64,000 nt of DNA from Sporomusa malonica (GTDB taxonomy: Bacteria > Bacillota > Negativicutes > Sporomusales > Sporomusaceae). The notes under the pieces were generated by a model. It searched no databases and was not told the origin of the DNA. It was given only the letters and a program-made list of their open reading frames with translations. The stretch lies in NCBI RefSeq assembly GCF_041428715.1, contig NZ_CP155572.1; one strand, 5' to 3'. Each line of letters begins with the position of its first letter. The first letter of the stretch is position 1. A program made the position numbers and the translations under genes. This document shows positions 34,892-44,582 of this stretch, piece by piece.

Positions 34892-34920
34892 ATCTTATCA
34901 TAACAACAAAACATCGTCAA
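34892..34920 (-). promoter_or_regulatory. Promoter of the tRNA-Leu array
   Basis: -35 TTGACG (revcomp of 34915-34920), 17-bp spacer, -10 TAAGAT (revcomp of 34892-34897), 36 bp before the first tRNA-Leu. Confidence 0.75.
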
Positions 34921-35000
34921 GCTCTTAATTTATAAAGTAGACTTAGCCGCTCTCAACGCCCACTTGAGGGAGTCTTAGAGCGGGTTAGTCATCGGACAAA

Positions 35001-36638
35001 TTACTTAGCAGCGGCAAAGCCCCACTGCCAAGCGTTCCAGAGATTTCCCGAGGGTGTTGGATTAGGCTGATAGTTAGTAACCGACACCTTCACAACATCA
35101 ATATTCCCTCTGAAATACAGAGGCACAACCGGACAATCTTCTCGAATAAAATCTTGAATACGAAAATAAATATCCTTCCGGGCCGTAATATCGATTGTTC
35201 GAACGCCCAGCTCAATCAGTTTGTCCACTTCCTGATTACGCCAACCAGGATAATTTTGTCCGTCATAAGCATTTGCACGACTTGGAATTTTGCGGGAATG
35301 CCAAAGATTGAGATTATCCGGATCTACACCGGCAACCCAGGCATATACCGCCGTTTCAAACCGCCTATTTTTCAGAACATCACTAAAAAACAGCGGTGCA
35401 TCAATTGGCCGAACCTCAACTAAAATACCAATCTCTTTAAGCTGCTCAGCGATTTTTTGCGCAGTCTGTTCCCGTTGTTTATTTCCAGTCGGAGTAGCCA
35501 ATGAAAAAGCCAATTTCTTATTGTCCTTAGTCAGAACTCCGTCAGGTCCTGGTTGCCAGCCGGCTTGAGCGAGCAAATCACGGGCGGCGTTTATATCCCT
35601 TGCGGGGGGCTGCTGCATTGGATTATAGGCCCAAGATAACGGCGATTGATCGCCATAGGCTGGGCTTGCTGCACCTTTAAGCACACTGCTAACAATGGCT
35701 TGTCGGTCGATTGTACTTGTGATGGCCTTACGAACACGAACGTCTTGAAATAGTGGGTTATCGAGATTAAAGTCCATATGTTCCCAGACCATTGTAGACG
35801 TAATAACTGTCCGCATTCCGTCTATGGCTTTTACTTGATCTAAGTATGAAAAGCCAATACTGCTAACAATGTCTACTTCGCCTGCTTTTAATTGGGTCAG
35901 GAGAAGGTTAGGGTCTGGGATAACTTTGTAAACAATACTGTCTAAACGCGGTTTTCCGCGATAATAGCCCGGATTAGCTTCAAAGGTAATTGCTTCGGCT
36001 ATCTGCCATTCCTTAAATTTAAACGGACCAGTACCTATCGGAGCCCTGTTGAAAGATGCCTTATTTATATCGCCAGCACTTTCAAGCTTATGTTTGGGCA
36101 ATATTGTGGTAAACAGCGTCAAGTAGGGGGCATAGTACTCCCGGAATTTTACTATAACGGTCTGCTTGTCAGGAGTATCAATTGAGCTAATCCGGTCATA
36201 GCCGTCACGCGAAACAATGTTTACTTTACGATTCATAATTAACTGCCAGGTGAACTTGACGTCTTCAGCGGTAAATGGTGTGCCATCATGCCACATTACC
36301 CCTGGACGGAGTCGGTAGGTTACCGTTAGACCATCAGGGCTTACACCGCCGTTGGCGGTTGTTGGCACATCTACAGCCAGATCTGGCAGCCATTCACCTT
36401 TGTCGCCAGTGATTAGCAGACCACTAAACACCAATTTTCCTACTTCGGCTGTAGCTAACAAATCTGACAGGAGAGGATTGAGTGTGTTTGGTTCTTGCAA
36501 ACTTCCATACTTAAGCTGCCCACCTTGCTGAATAGCCACATTTTTTTTCTCAGGCGATGGAGTTTCTTCTCGTTGGCTGCATCCCACAGTGACAACAGCT
36601 ATTACTATTAAAAATAGAATTATAAACTTACGCATCAT
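35001..36638 (-). CDS. Peptide/nickel-type ABC substrate-binding lipoprotein (DppA/OppA family)
   Basis: A 545-residue family 5 binding protein. Lipoprotein signal V-T-V-G-C (Cys about 20). The mature protein shows YGSLQEPNTLNPLLSDLLAT and MWHDGTPFTAEDVKFTWQLI, the family hallmarks. No permease or ATPase genes adjoin it, so it either uses a system encoded elsewhere or acts as an orphan. A stem CCGCTCT/AGAGCGG about 20 bp beyond its stop may end the transcript, although no clear T-run follows. Confidence 0.88.
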   Translation of the reverse strand: MMRKFIILFLIVIAVVTVGCSQREETPSPEKKNVAIQQGGQLKYGSLQEPNTLNPLLSDLLATAEVGKLVFSGLLITGDKGEWLPDLAVDVPTTANGGVSPDGLTVTYRLRPGVMWHDGTPFTAEDVKFTWQLIMNRKVNIVSRDGYDRISSIDTPDKQTVIVKFREYYAPYLTLFTTILPKHKLESAGDINKASFNRAPIGTGPFKFKEWQIAEAITFEANPGYYRGKPRLDSIVYKVIPDPNLLLTQLKAGEVDIVSSIGFSYLDQVKAIDGMRTVITSTMVWEHMDFNLDNPLFQDVRVRKAITSTIDRQAIVSSVLKGAASPAYGDQSPLSWAYNPMQQPPARDINAARDLLAQAGWQPGPDGVLTKDNKKLAFSLATPTGNKQREQTAQKIAEQLKEIGILVEVRPIDAPLFFSDVLKNRRFETAVYAWVAGVDPDNLNLWHSRKIPSRANAYDGQNYPGWRNQEVDKLIELGVRTIDITARKDIYFRIQDFIREDCPVVPLYFRGNIDVVKVSVTNYQPNPTPSGNLWNAWQWGFAAAK

Positions 36639-36677
36639 TTATAAAACATTCTCCTCGTTACCCTTGTTAATCTAAAA

Positions 36678-37247
36678 TCATCTTCCATATAATTCCTGAT
36701 ATCGTTTTTTACTATTGAGTACTCTTTCGACATACTCCCTGGTCTCTTTAAAAGGAATTTGCTCAATGTCATCAAAATCTTTTGACCACTCGTAACGCTG
36801 CATCCATTGTTTTACATTACCCCGCCCGCCATTATACGCAGCAAGATAGAGCACCTCATTCCCAGCGAATTCTTTCTTTAATGACGCCAGATACCAGGTG
36901 CCAAACCGGATATTTAAATCAGGATCATTCAGATCAGCGATCATAAAATTCTTTTGCTCACGCTGTTCGGCAATCCAGCGGCCTGTCTCAGGCATAATTT
37001 GCATTAACCCTATAGCGCCTTTAGGGGAACGGGCCTCGGCAAAAAATTTACTTTCTGTTCGAATAACACCGGCGATTAAAAAAGGATTAAGGTCATATTC
37101 GAGCGCATAGGTATATACCGCTTCCTGATATAAAAAAGGATACATATATTTTTTCTGAAACCAGTCGCTCGTGAACACAGTATAAATCCCTGTGACAAAT
37201 AATAAAAGACCGATCATCAGGACTTTCAGCCAAGTCCAGATACGCAA
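36678..37247 (-). CDS. Lytic murein transglycosylase (SLT domain)
   Basis: About 190 residues: an N-terminal membrane anchor (WLKVLMIGLLLFVTGIYTVF) and an SLT domain with the catalytic Glu in I-R-T-E-S-K-F, then G-A-I-G-L-M-Q-I-M-P and A-A-Y-N-G-G. It cleaves peptidoglycan glycan strands to 1,6-anhydro ends. The start is uncertain: TTG at 37247 has GGAG 8 nt upstream; the frame can extend to TTG 37301 without a ribosome-binding site. Fourth gene of polA-mutM-coaE-slt. Confidence 0.85.
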   Translation of the reverse strand: MRIWTWLKVLMIGLLLFVTGIYTVFTSDWFQKKYMYPFLYQEAVYTYALEYDLNPFLIAGVIRTESKFFAEARSPKGAIGLMQIMPETGRWIAEQREQKNFMIADLNDPDLNIRFGTWYLASLKKEFAGNEVLYLAAYNGGRGNVKQWMQRYEWSKDFDDIEQIPFKETREYVERVLNSKKRYQELYGR

Positions 37248-37310
37248 TAAAATCACTCCGCAATAAAAATCACTGTTTAAAAATATGTGCCTGCAAGGCA
37301 AAAAATGCTG

Positions 37311-37922
37311 CTATTCATTAGTACATTGTACGGCGTTTATTTCGTGCCAGGCCTTCAATACTTGTACTGTAGTGTTATCAATAGTCTTACTATTATTAAT
37401 GACAACGTCAGCGTATTTTAATTTTTCATGTAACGAAAGTTGAGCCTTAATCCTGGCCATAGCATCCTCATAAGTACTATCGTCACGCATCATTAACCTG
37501 ACAACTTGTGTTTTCTCATCAACATATACTACCCACACAGCATTGACCCGGGTATGCCACCCAACCTCGATTAACAGCGGCACATCCAGAACAATGATGT
37601 CATAGCCCTGGTCCTCTGCCTCGGCAATAGCAGCCATTGCTGCCTCCTCAATCCGTGGGTGAGTAATACACTCTAATCGCTCCCTGGCCCTAGTGTCCGC
37701 AAAGACGATTTGCCCCAGACGCTTGCGGTTAATTTGGCCATTCTCTTCGGTAATGTTTTTGCCAAATGTCTCAATAATCTCTTTCCAAGCCGGTTTACCT
37801 GGCTGGATAATCTCATGGGAAATTTTATCGGTGTCAACAATATAAGCACCCAGCTCACGCAGCATTTTACTTACCGTACTTTTTCCGCTGGCAATTGAAC
37901 CGGTGAGTCCAATTAAATACAT
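37311..37922 (-). CDS. coaE: Dephospho-CoA kinase
   Basis: A 203-residue P-loop kinase for the last step of CoA synthesis. Walker A G-S-I-A-S-G-K-S-T (about 8-16), VDTDKISHEI about 29-38, and a lid-region RIKAQLS. It lies between mutM and slt, the usual Firmicutes neighbourhood. Confidence 0.95.
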   Translation of the reverse strand: MYLIGLTGSIASGKSTVSKMLRELGAYIVDTDKISHEIIQPGKPAWKEIIETFGKNITEENGQINRKRLGQIVFADTRARERLECITHPRIEEAAMAAIAEAEDQGYDIIVLDVPLLIEVGWHTRVNAVWVVYVDEKTQVVRLMMRDDSTYEDAMARIKAQLSLHEKLKYADVVINNSKTIDNTTVQVLKAWHEINAVQCTNE

Positions 37923-37937
37923 ATATGTACCCCCCTG

Positions 37938-38762
37938 CTATTTTTGACAGTTAGGGCAATAGTGAGTTCCGCGCCCGGCCACCTCTTTGCGGGCGATGGC
38001 AGTACCACAGCGGTGGCACGGTTCGTTGGCCCGGCCATACACATTCAGGTGATGTTGATGACTACCACTTTGGCCTGCACCGTCGCGATAATCCCGAAAG
38101 GTTGTTCCACCATGGGCTATCCCATCAGCAATCACTTGATTAACCGCCTGATAGAGATACTTGGCTTCAACATCACTTATACTGTTTGCTATGCGTTCCG
38201 GATCTATGCCGGCAATAGCCAGCGCTTCATCTACATAAATATTACCAAGACCACCAATCAATTTCTGGTTCAGCAGCACAGGTTTAATTTTGGCCTGACG
38301 TTTGCTTAGCATGGTCGTAAAATAATCTAAGGTAAATTCATCTGACAACGGTTCCGGCCCCATAGAAGACAGGCCGGCAATGCGCCACAGCTCTTCCTGC
38401 GGGAGTAGATAAAGCGTTCCCAGCGTACGGGTATCAGCATACAGCAAAGCGTCACCATTATCTAAATCAAATATGATATGCGTAAACCGATCATAAACTG
38501 TGCCTGGTTTTACATAATACAAGCGTCCAGTCATCCGCAGATGAACGACCAGCACGAAATTGTTATCCAAATAGAAAAGTAGATATTTACCCCGCCGGCC
38601 TAATGTAACAATTGTCCGGTCGGTAATAATCGCCTGAAATTCAGGTGCGGTTGGCCACTTAATCAGGCGCGGCAAACCAATCTCAACGCGGATAATTTTG
38701 CGCCCCTCTACTTTACCGGTAAGCGTCCGACGAATGGTTTCAACTTCAGGCATCTCGGGCAT
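37938..38762 (-). CDS. mutM: Formamidopyrimidine-DNA glycosylase
   Basis: A 274-residue Fpg/MutM that removes 8-oxoguanine and Fapy lesions. The start at 38762 is required to place the catalytic Pro right after Met (MPEMPEVETIRR); the ATG three codons earlier would abolish it. The zinc finger is C-H-R-C...Y-C-P-N-C at the C-terminus and H2TH lies around 170-200. It starts 14 bp after polA, so DNA repair synthesis genes are co-expressed. Confidence 0.96.
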   Translation of the reverse strand: MPEMPEVETIRRTLTGKVEGRKIIRVEIGLPRLIKWPTAPEFQAIITDRTIVTLGRRGKYLLFYLDNNFVLVVHLRMTGRLYYVKPGTVYDRFTHIIFDLDNGDALLYADTRTLGTLYLLPQEELWRIAGLSSMGPEPLSDEFTLDYFTTMLSKRQAKIKPVLLNQKLIGGLGNIYVDEALAIAGIDPERIANSISDVEAKYLYQAVNQVIADGIAHGGTTFRDYRDGAGQSGSHQHHLNVYGRANEPCHRCGTAIARKEVAGRGTHYCPNCQK

Positions 38763-38776
38763 AACGCACACTCCTC

Positions 38777-41416
38777 TTATTTAGCTTTGGCCCAATTTCT
38801 TCCCGTTTTTACTTCGGCTAAGAGCGGCACCGCAAGTTCCACTGCTTGCTCCATAGACTCTTTTACAAGTACCGCCACCCGTTCAAGCTCATCTGCAGTA
38901 ACTTCCAGCACCAGTTCGTCATGAACCTGTAGGAGCAATCTGCTTTTGAGTCCCGCCTCAGTGAGGGCACGATAAACATGGTTCATAGCAATTTTGATAA
39001 TATCAGCAGCTGCGCCCTGGATAGGAGTATTCATAGCAGTACGTTCAGCAAACGATCGCTGATTAAAGTTGCTGCTGTTAATATCAGGCAAATGCCGTCG
39101 CCGCCCAAACAAGGTTGTCACATACCCATCCTGGTGAGCACCGGCAACTACCTCGTCAATATATCGTTTTACACCCTGATACTTGGCAAAATAGCTGTCA
39201 ATATAGTAGCCTGCCTCTTTCCGACTGACACCAATATCTCGCGACAAGCCATAATCACTAATACCATAAACAATACCGAAATTAACCGCCTTGGCTCTGG
39301 CCCTCAGTTCAGGAGTTACCTCCTCCATAGCAACGCCAAAAACTTCAGCAGCTGTCTTGGTATGAATGTCCTGATTATGACGGAAGGCCTCAAGCAGACT
39401 GGCATCACCTGCCATATGGGCAAGAACCCTAAGCTCGATTTGGGAATAATCAGCAGACATGATATATTCATAGCCGTCACCAGGAATAAATAGTTCCCTT
39501 ATTCTCCGCCCAATATCTGAGCGGATAGGAATATTCTGCAGATTAGGCTCTGAACTGCTCAGTCTGCCAGTTGCTGTTACTGTTTGATTAAACGTGGTGT
39601 GTATTCTGCCTGTTTCAGCATGTATTAGGGTTTCCAGGCCGTCAAGATAGGTAGATTTGAGTTTAGTCAACATGCGATATTCCAGCAGTTTATCAATCAG
39701 CGGGTTCTGTCCTGCCAGTTTTTCTAACACTTCAGCGTCTGTAGAATAACCGGTTTTTGTCTTTTTAATAATAGGAAGTTTAAGTTTTTCAAATAAAATA
39801 ACGCCGAGCTGCTTAGTAGAATTAACATTAAATTCTTCACCGGCTAATAGATATATTTCTTCTAATAGCAGATCAACTTTACCAGCAATACTAACGGCCA
39901 TCTCTTTAAGGTACTCTCGGTCAACCTTGATGCCGGCAACCTCCATGGCTGACAAAGATTCGATAAGCGGCATTTCAACCTGTTCAAACAGCTTATCCAG
40001 GCCGGCATCTGCCAGTTTGCAGGAAAGCGCATCCCTCAATTGTTCAATATTACTGCTAGCCCAAGCTGCATATTCCGGTTTAGTTGTTAAATTTTTATCG
40101 CCTACAGGTAAGATAATTGTCTGACCCAAATACTTTTCTACTAAAACATCCAGCGGATAGGCAGCTGCGGTAGGATCAAGTAAATAGGCGGCAATGAGCG
40201 TGTCAGCCACAGAACATCTGAGTACTGTTCCTCTCAGCCTGCAGGCATTATATAGCCTCTTGGCATCATATGTAGCAAGAGTGATACCACTGTCGGCCAG
40301 TAAATCAAAAACAACACACCAGCCTTCAGCCTCTGCTGGAATGTATACCGTTTTGCCAATACAAGTGACGGCAAGGCCGGTCAAACTGGCTAATGGCGAA
40401 TGGTCCGCCGTTAGTGGATAGCAGCATAAATGGCCTGCTTGTTTCGCTTCCATATAAACAGCCTCAACCTCGGCACGGCTGGCAGCAATGATTGGCGGTG
40501 TAAGCTCAAGCGTTTTAGTTTCAACTGGGTCTGAGGCTTGACCGCTGCCCGGGAACAAAACATCAAACTTGGTCAGCATATTTTTGAACTCAAATTTAGT
40601 AAACAGTTCTTTTACAATTTCTCTATTGGGATTAATCCTGAAGATCTCCGGAATAAATTCCAGGGACATATCACACACAATCGTAGCAAGGTGCTTAGAT
40701 AAGATTGCCTGCTCGGCATACTGCCGTAAGTTTTCCTGTACCTTTTTTCCTGATACACGATCAATGTTTGCCAGAACGTTTTCCATCGAACCGAATTGGG
40801 CTAACAATTTGATTGCTGTTTTTTCGCCAATGCCAGGTACCCCGGGAATATTATCAGAAGTATCTCCCATTAGACCTTTCATATCAATAATCTGACTAGG
40901 CGTCAGCCCATACTTTTCCTTAAGAGCAGCAGTATCCATTGTTTCCATTTCCGAGATACCTTTTTTAGTAAGCAACACCTTAGTTTCAGGTCCAATAAGC
41001 TGCAATGCATCACGGTCACCAGTTACGATAAGCACCTCACAGCCTTGTTTAGAGGCCTTTTCAGCAAGTGTTCCTAAGATATCATCAGCTTCATACCCTT
41101 TTTCTTCAATGGTTGTTATCCCAAACGCATCTAATAATTCACGTATCAGTGGAAACTGCTCGGACAGTTCGCCGGGTGTAGCCTGACGCCCAGCCTTATA
41201 CTGCTGATAGGTTTCAGTCCGGAAGGTCACCCGGCCTTTATCAAAAGCCACAGCCAATAAATCAGGTTTATAGTCTGTCAGCAACTTAACAAGCATAGTC
41301 GTAAATCCATATACAGCATTGGTATACAGCCCATCGGCTGTGCGCAGCATTGGCAGTGCATGAAACGCCCGATGTACCAGACTGCTGCCATCAATTATAA
41401 TAAACCTTTGGGGCAT
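38777..41416 (-). CDS. polA: DNA polymerase I
   Basis: About 879 residues, three domains: 5' nuclease (IDGSSLVHRAFHALP, GDRDALQLI), a central 3'-5' exonuclease-like domain, and the polymerase (QTVTATGRLSSSEPNLQNIP, SADYSQIELRVLAH, VHDELVLEV). The exonuclease domain lacks the D-x-E motif (YPLT in its place), so proofreading is probably lost, as in Bacillus Pol I. The start MPQRFIIIDG at 41416 is preferred: a purine-rich AGGTGGTGGG lies just before it. Confidence 0.96.
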   Translation of the reverse strand: MPQRFIIIDGSSLVHRAFHALPMLRTADGLYTNAVYGFTTMLVKLLTDYKPDLLAVAFDKGRVTFRTETYQQYKAGRQATPGELSEQFPLIRELLDAFGITTIEEKGYEADDILGTLAEKASKQGCEVLIVTGDRDALQLIGPETKVLLTKKGISEMETMDTAALKEKYGLTPSQIIDMKGLMGDTSDNIPGVPGIGEKTAIKLLAQFGSMENVLANIDRVSGKKVQENLRQYAEQAILSKHLATIVCDMSLEFIPEIFRINPNREIVKELFTKFEFKNMLTKFDVLFPGSGQASDPVETKTLELTPPIIAASRAEVEAVYMEAKQAGHLCCYPLTADHSPLASLTGLAVTCIGKTVYIPAEAEGWCVVFDLLADSGITLATYDAKRLYNACRLRGTVLRCSVADTLIAAYLLDPTAAAYPLDVLVEKYLGQTIILPVGDKNLTTKPEYAAWASSNIEQLRDALSCKLADAGLDKLFEQVEMPLIESLSAMEVAGIKVDREYLKEMAVSIAGKVDLLLEEIYLLAGEEFNVNSTKQLGVILFEKLKLPIIKKTKTGYSTDAEVLEKLAGQNPLIDKLLEYRMLTKLKSTYLDGLETLIHAETGRIHTTFNQTVTATGRLSSSEPNLQNIPIRSDIGRRIRELFIPGDGYEYIMSADYSQIELRVLAHMAGDASLLEAFRHNQDIHTKTAAEVFGVAMEEVTPELRARAKAVNFGIVYGISDYGLSRDIGVSRKEAGYYIDSYFAKYQGVKRYIDEVVAGAHQDGYVTTLFGRRRHLPDINSSNFNQRSFAERTAMNTPIQGAAADIIKIAMNHVYRALTEAGLKSRLLLQVHDELVLEVTADELERVAVLVKESMEQAVELAVPLLAEVKTGRNWAKAK

Positions 41417-41537
41417 AAGCCCACCACCTAACATTCGAATATAGTCCAATCTATTCTTATTGGCTATTAAAGCCCAAATCCCTTCTCTTATTTTCCTAAA
41501 TACAGTCTAGCTTATGTAATATCTAATAAAAAAAAAG

Positions 41538-41595
41538 AGATTACCCTACTATTCCCGCAACACCACTGGTCATTGCGAGCTTAGCATGGCAATCT
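41538..41595. repeat. Degenerate REP-like element (GTCATTGCGAG type)
   Basis: Shares GGTCATTGCGAGC and GGCAATCT with the element at 23016-23104; the left half has decayed, leaving only AGATTACC. It lies between the Ldt stop and polA. Confidence 0.55.
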
Positions 41596-41623
41596 AATTT
41601 TGTAAATACCGGATATCATTTAT

Positions 41624-42847
41624 TCACGGATACGTCAATTCTATGGTCTTGGCCTCTTCATTCCAATACACATAGGCATCAAAATATTGGCTTATGTTGG
41701 TTATTTTTATATAAGGAACTGTTCCGATCATAGTTATAGGCACTTTAGCACTTTGCCCATTGTTACTTACAGTTAATACCTGGGTTTCTTCACTCCATTT
41801 GACCTTGCGGCCCATCGTTTCAGCTAGTCGAAGCGCCGGAACCGCCAAGATTCCTTGTACTTTATTTATCTCAAGATTTACTGGGGTTTCATTTAAAAGT
41901 ACGACCATCTTATTCAAACTCAGTGTATTTTCTTCTGCCTTCCAACTCTGCTCACTACCGAATAACGCTGATAAATTTACAGTAGACACATATACCATAT
42001 TATCGCTCATAATCCCCGGTACAGTACTGAGCCCACACTGCACTGTTTTTGCCTTTTCATTCCAGTTTATCTTTTGTTTTAATACTTCGGCAACTGGGTA
42101 AACAGGTACATATTGCACATCCTGAACAACCATCCCCGGCTCGTTTATCAGCTTGGCATTCACCTTAACTTTAAATTGATTGGCAATAGCAATTTGACTA
42201 TCATTTGGCTCATTAAGCATCTTACGTAAAAATTCATCAGTAACCAAAGCATTTACCCGATAGGCGCTGAGTTTGTTGCGAACATCCTGTATAGCTATGC
42301 TGCCATATCCGTAAACATCAGGATAGATTGAAAGAAGGATCTGCCCTTTTGAATTTGTCCTAATTTTTACCCGTTCATAGGTTATCAGTACTGGCGTACC
42401 GTAACTCACCATATCAAACAGTTCTTCCGCGTCTGCTTCGTACATGCGAATACAACCATTGGATACTACTGTACCGATTGACCACGGCGCATTCGTACCG
42501 TGAATCCCATAGTTGTTCCAAATGCCCATCCACCTGTATCCAAGCGGGTTTGCCGGGCCTGATGGTACCATCTTTCCTTTTTGGTCTGGCGGATACCATG
42601 CTGGATTTACCTCTTTGTATACGATACTATAGTATCCTAGTGGTGTAGGTGTCGATGGTTTACCGATGGCTATGGGGTATTCTTTTACTAGATTATTGCC
42701 GGAAAACAGTTCAATCGTCCGACTTGGCAAATTCACAGTGATCCTTGATGCAACCATATCTGTATTTGCCTTGGTATAACCAGCAGAAACCGTCCCAAAT
42801 AAAAAGATGTAACAGCAGACAAGAACCCGGAGGAGTAACACTAGCAT
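41624..42847 (-). CDS. L,D-transpeptidase (YkuD) with copper-amine-oxidase-like domain
   Basis: A 407-residue secreted protein. Signal peptide about 1-25, YkuD catalytic domain about 32-155 with G-I-H-G-T-N and the active-site S-N-G-C-I-R-M, then stalk-like copper-amine-oxidase N-terminal repeats (about 280-405; YVPVYPVAEVL, VPALRLAETMGRKVKW). YkuD enzymes make 3-3 cross-links in peptidoglycan or anchor proteins to it; the C-terminal repeats probably bind the wall. It looks monocistronic. Confidence 0.9.
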   Translation of the reverse strand: MLVLLLRVLVCCYIFLFGTVSAGYTKANTDMVASRITVNLPSRTIELFSGNNLVKEYPIAIGKPSTPTPLGYYSIVYKEVNPAWYPPDQKGKMVPSGPANPLGYRWMGIWNNYGIHGTNAPWSIGTVVSNGCIRMYEADAEELFDMVSYGTPVLITYERVKIRTNSKGQILLSIYPDVYGYGSIAIQDVRNKLSAYRVNALVTDEFLRKMLNEPNDSQIAIANQFKVKVNAKLINEPGMVVQDVQYVPVYPVAEVLKQKINWNEKAKTVQCGLSTVPGIMSDNMVYVSTVNLSALFGSEQSWKAEENTLSLNKMVVLLNETPVNLEINKVQGILAVPALRLAETMGRKVKWSEETQVLTVSNNGQSAKVPITMIGTVPYIKITNISQYFDAYVYWNEEAKTIELTYP

Positions 42848-42946
42848 CCCTTCTTCACATTATTTTCAGTAACAATACCATAATATGAAGAAGGCCTAAG
42901 GAGATATGACCCAAAAAATAATTCCTAGGACTTTTTTTTGCATACA

Positions 42947-44089
42947 CTACTGCAGATTAAGTATCTGCTGATGTACCACCCGCAGACGGCGGTGGCGCTC
43001 GTCAACGATTGGCAGATATATATGAATATGAGCACCTGTGCCTGCCGTATTAACTGGGTTAATATTGATAAAGCCCCCATGTTCTCCTATTATCCGGTGA
43101 GCAACCGGCAGTCCCAGTCCCATATGTTCAAGCTTTGTAGTATAAAACGGTTCAAATACCCTGGGAAGAATCTCAGGAACCACCCCTGGGCCTGTGTCAC
43201 CAATTGCAATAACCAACATACTAAGCTCAGAGTTAATCCAAGATTTTACAGAAAGCACACCTTCTCCCGGCATGGCTTCTATAGCGTTTTGCATAATATT
43301 GACAATCGCTTGTTTGATTAAATTGCTGTCAACATTGAGTGCTGGTAGATTAGGGGCCAATTGCTTATCAATGGCTATCTTTTCGCCGCCAAGCTCCTTA
43401 AACGTTAAGAGCAGCGCCTCTTCAATTGTTCGATTTATATCAATATCAGCTTCTTTATTTACAGGAGGCTTAGCAAATAACACCAGTTCTTTGACTACTT
43501 TATTGATACATGACACCTCGTCCAGCATCATCTCAAGCACGTCACGCCCTACTGTGTACCGATCATCTTCTAAACGGCCAAGCATAACCTGTAAGTATCC
43601 GCTGATGGTAGTGAGTGGCGTGCGCACATGGTGTGCCACCCCTGCTGCTAATTCACCCAAAGACATTAGCATCTGCGTTATCTGAATCTGCTTAATGGCA
43701 GCTCTAACGGCTGACAGGTCTTGAATAATAACAATTAAACCGTTTGCTTCACCAGCGGTGCCCCGCAGCCGTAATGTATCTATGTGCGCATAGATGAACT
43801 GATCTTTTACTTTTAACTTTAAGTTAACAGTACTCAAATCTTCGTACTCATCCAGATAAAATACCTGCAAAAATTTTTCACCATGATGCCTAAAAACCTC
43901 TTCGACCCTTCGCCCTACTGACTTGCCCCTATCAACACCACAAATTTTTTCAGCTTCACGGTTAAGATTTTTCAAGCGGAGTTCACTATCTATAAATATA
44001 ATCCCTGTCGTAGTCTCGAAAGAATCTTGATAGTCATCTTCTCGGTGTAAGTATACTATTTTATTGTCAAGAGCTTCAGCCGCAGACAT
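42947..44089 (-). CDS. PAS-domain sensor histidine kinase, cytoplasmic
   Basis: A 380-residue kinase with no membrane helices. PAS domain about residues 25-135, HisKA with the phospho-His in A-A-G-V-A-H-H-V-R-T-P-L-T-T-I, and HATPase motifs N-A-I-E-A-M, D-T-G-P-G-V and G-L-G-L-P-V-A-H-R-I. The start at 44089 is preferred because GGAGG lies 9 nt upstream; the long frame to 44176 lacks one. No response regulator adjoins it. It resembles NtrB-like or sporulation phosphorelay kinases; which one is not decidable. Confidence 0.88.
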   Translation of the reverse strand: MSAAEALDNKIVYLHREDDYQDSFETTTGIIFIDSELRLKNLNREAEKICGVDRGKSVGRRVEEVFRHHGEKFLQVFYLDEYEDLSTVNLKLKVKDQFIYAHIDTLRLRGTAGEANGLIVIIQDLSAVRAAIKQIQITQMLMSLGELAAGVAHHVRTPLTTISGYLQVMLGRLEDDRYTVGRDVLEMMLDEVSCINKVVKELVLFAKPPVNKEADIDINRTIEEALLLTFKELGGEKIAIDKQLAPNLPALNVDSNLIKQAIVNIMQNAIEAMPGEGVLSVKSWINSELSMLVIAIGDTGPGVVPEILPRVFEPFYTTKLEHMGLGLPVAHRIIGEHGGFININPVNTAGTGAHIHIYLPIVDERHRRLRVVHQQILNLQ

Positions 44090-44423
44090 TGTCGATCGCC
44101 TCCAGTGACCATCTTTTAATTTTCGTGTTGTTAAACATTCTTGTAAAATATTGTATCTCCTGCAAAAATAGAGCAATTACTTTTCGTAAAAAACCGACAC
44201 AATTTTAAGCCTAGAGTGTCGAAATAAACACTCAACGTCAGTTATCCCTTGACCTGCCTACTTTTTACAAACCGCTTAATTCGACATAACTAGCTGCTTT
44301 ATCACTACGAATGAGTTTATTCTCTAGCAGCATTAGGTAGGAAGTCTTATTAATTACCATTATTTGTAATTTAAGTTATTTTATTTACATTTTTTACCAA
44401 TAATTATATTGGCCTATCATCAC

Positions 44424-44465
44424 AAAAAGACAGTGGCCAGGTTTCCCCTTAGCTCACTGCCTTTT
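44424..44465 (-). terminator. Terminator downstream of the MerR-like gene
   Basis: Imperfect stem AAAAAGACAGTG/CACTGCCTTTT. On the minus strand it is followed by TTTTTG. Repeat copy C lies between it and the gene's stop. The rest of the 44090-44573 gap shows no gene. Confidence 0.55.
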
Positions 44466-44491
44466 ATAATTTACCTTTTTTCACTATCAAT

Positions 44492-44582
44492 ATAAAGAAA
44501 ACACGGCTTACGCCGAGCCTTTGGCGAAAGCGGAAGCCGATGTTGGCCTTATCCAGACGGAAAGTTATACTTTCTAACAGGA
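44492..44582 (+). repeat. Dispersed two-hairpin repeat, copy C
   Basis: Full-length copy (ATAAAGAAAACACGGC...TAACAGGA). Its right end overlaps the last codons of the MerR-like gene on the minus strand and provides the stop codon TAG (44574-44576). Confidence 0.9.
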
